From assembly GCA_036245525.1 (NCBI GenBank), contig BTPG01000002.1:161038093-161102092 (forward strand): 64,000 nt of DNA, read 5' to 3'. The position numbers and the translations under genes are program-made. The first letter of the stretch is position 1. Each line of letters starts with the position of its first letter. The DNA comes from Semisulcospira habei (taxonomy: Eukaryota; Mollusca; Gastropoda; Semisulcospiridae). The notes under the pieces were generated by a model. The model was not told the origin of the DNA. It ran no database searches and saw only the letters and a program-made list of their open reading frames with translations. Of the stretch, positions 63,906 to 64,000 are shown piece by piece.

Positions 63906-64000
63906 AGTGTGGATCAACCGGTTTTTGTGAAACGGCAATTTTCTCGCCAATGAGCATCTTAATCAAAACATCGGAAAAAAGGTCTCGAGATAATATTCTT
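63906..64000 (+). repeat. R1 repeat, right piece, running off the window
   Basis: AGTGTGGATCAACC duplicates 63017-63030. CGGTTTTTGTGAAACGGCAA, TTTTCTCGCCAATGAGCATC continues R1 as at 57600-57650. Confidence 0.65.

Overview
The window looks like repeat-rich genomic DNA from an animal, most likely a marine invertebrate and perhaps a mollusc. The evidence is spliced genes with GT-AG introns, a mitochondrial-clan P450 exon, and a mix of RTE, RTE-X, I/Nimb-like, CR1/L2/Rex1-like and DIRS-type retroelements with palindromic MITEs. The phylum is inferred from this mix, not read from a marker gene. No bacterial operon, rRNA, tRNA or CRISPR array was seen.

Two host genes are supported. (1) A plus-strand gene for an ankyrin-repeat and SOCS-box (ASB-type) protein spans 11059-25790. 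It has six coding exons that join in phase to give 449 codons plus stop. A CpG-rich promoter-like tract with an AAGATGGCGGC motif lies upstream at 9380-9960, and an AATAAA lies 17 bases past the stop. Its last intron (9.4 kb) holds two large retrotransposons. (2) The last coding exon of a minus-strand mitochondrial-clan cytochrome P450 lies at 58256-58407; the rest of that gene should lie beyond the right edge.

Region by region: 1-3.8 kb is a broken non-LTR retrotransposon. 3.9-5.6 kb is a Rex1/L2-like LINE inserted in a copy of an unclassified repeat called R1 here. 7.75-9.2 kb is a second Rex1/L2-like LINE. 9.4-25.8 kb is the ASB gene, with MITEs, fold-backs and a 164-bp-period tandem array (TR-A) in its introns, plus RTE-X (16.2-19.1 kb) and a complete RTE (19.58-22.76 kb) in the last intron. 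25.9-28.6 kb is a CR1-like LINE cut by a SINE-like element. 28.6-38.4 kb is a mix of MITEs, SINE-like copies, LINE fragments and TR-A arrays. 38.4-57.8 kb is a nest: DIRS-type element A (39254-57560) contains DIRS-type element B (42272-54206), which contains an apparently intact 6.0-kb I/Nimb-like LINE (43973-49974). 57.8-64 kb is the P450 exon, then an R1 copy broken by two further RTE copies and a TR-A array.

The most notable signals are the two retrotransposons with uninterrupted ORFs and perfect target-site duplications, the nested DIRS elements with recognisable inverted repeats and internal complementary regions, and six piggyBac-like TTAA MITEs with a long internal hairpin. Also notable are three SINE-like copies that share one 5' end, and the repeat R1, which hosts all three RTE insertions.
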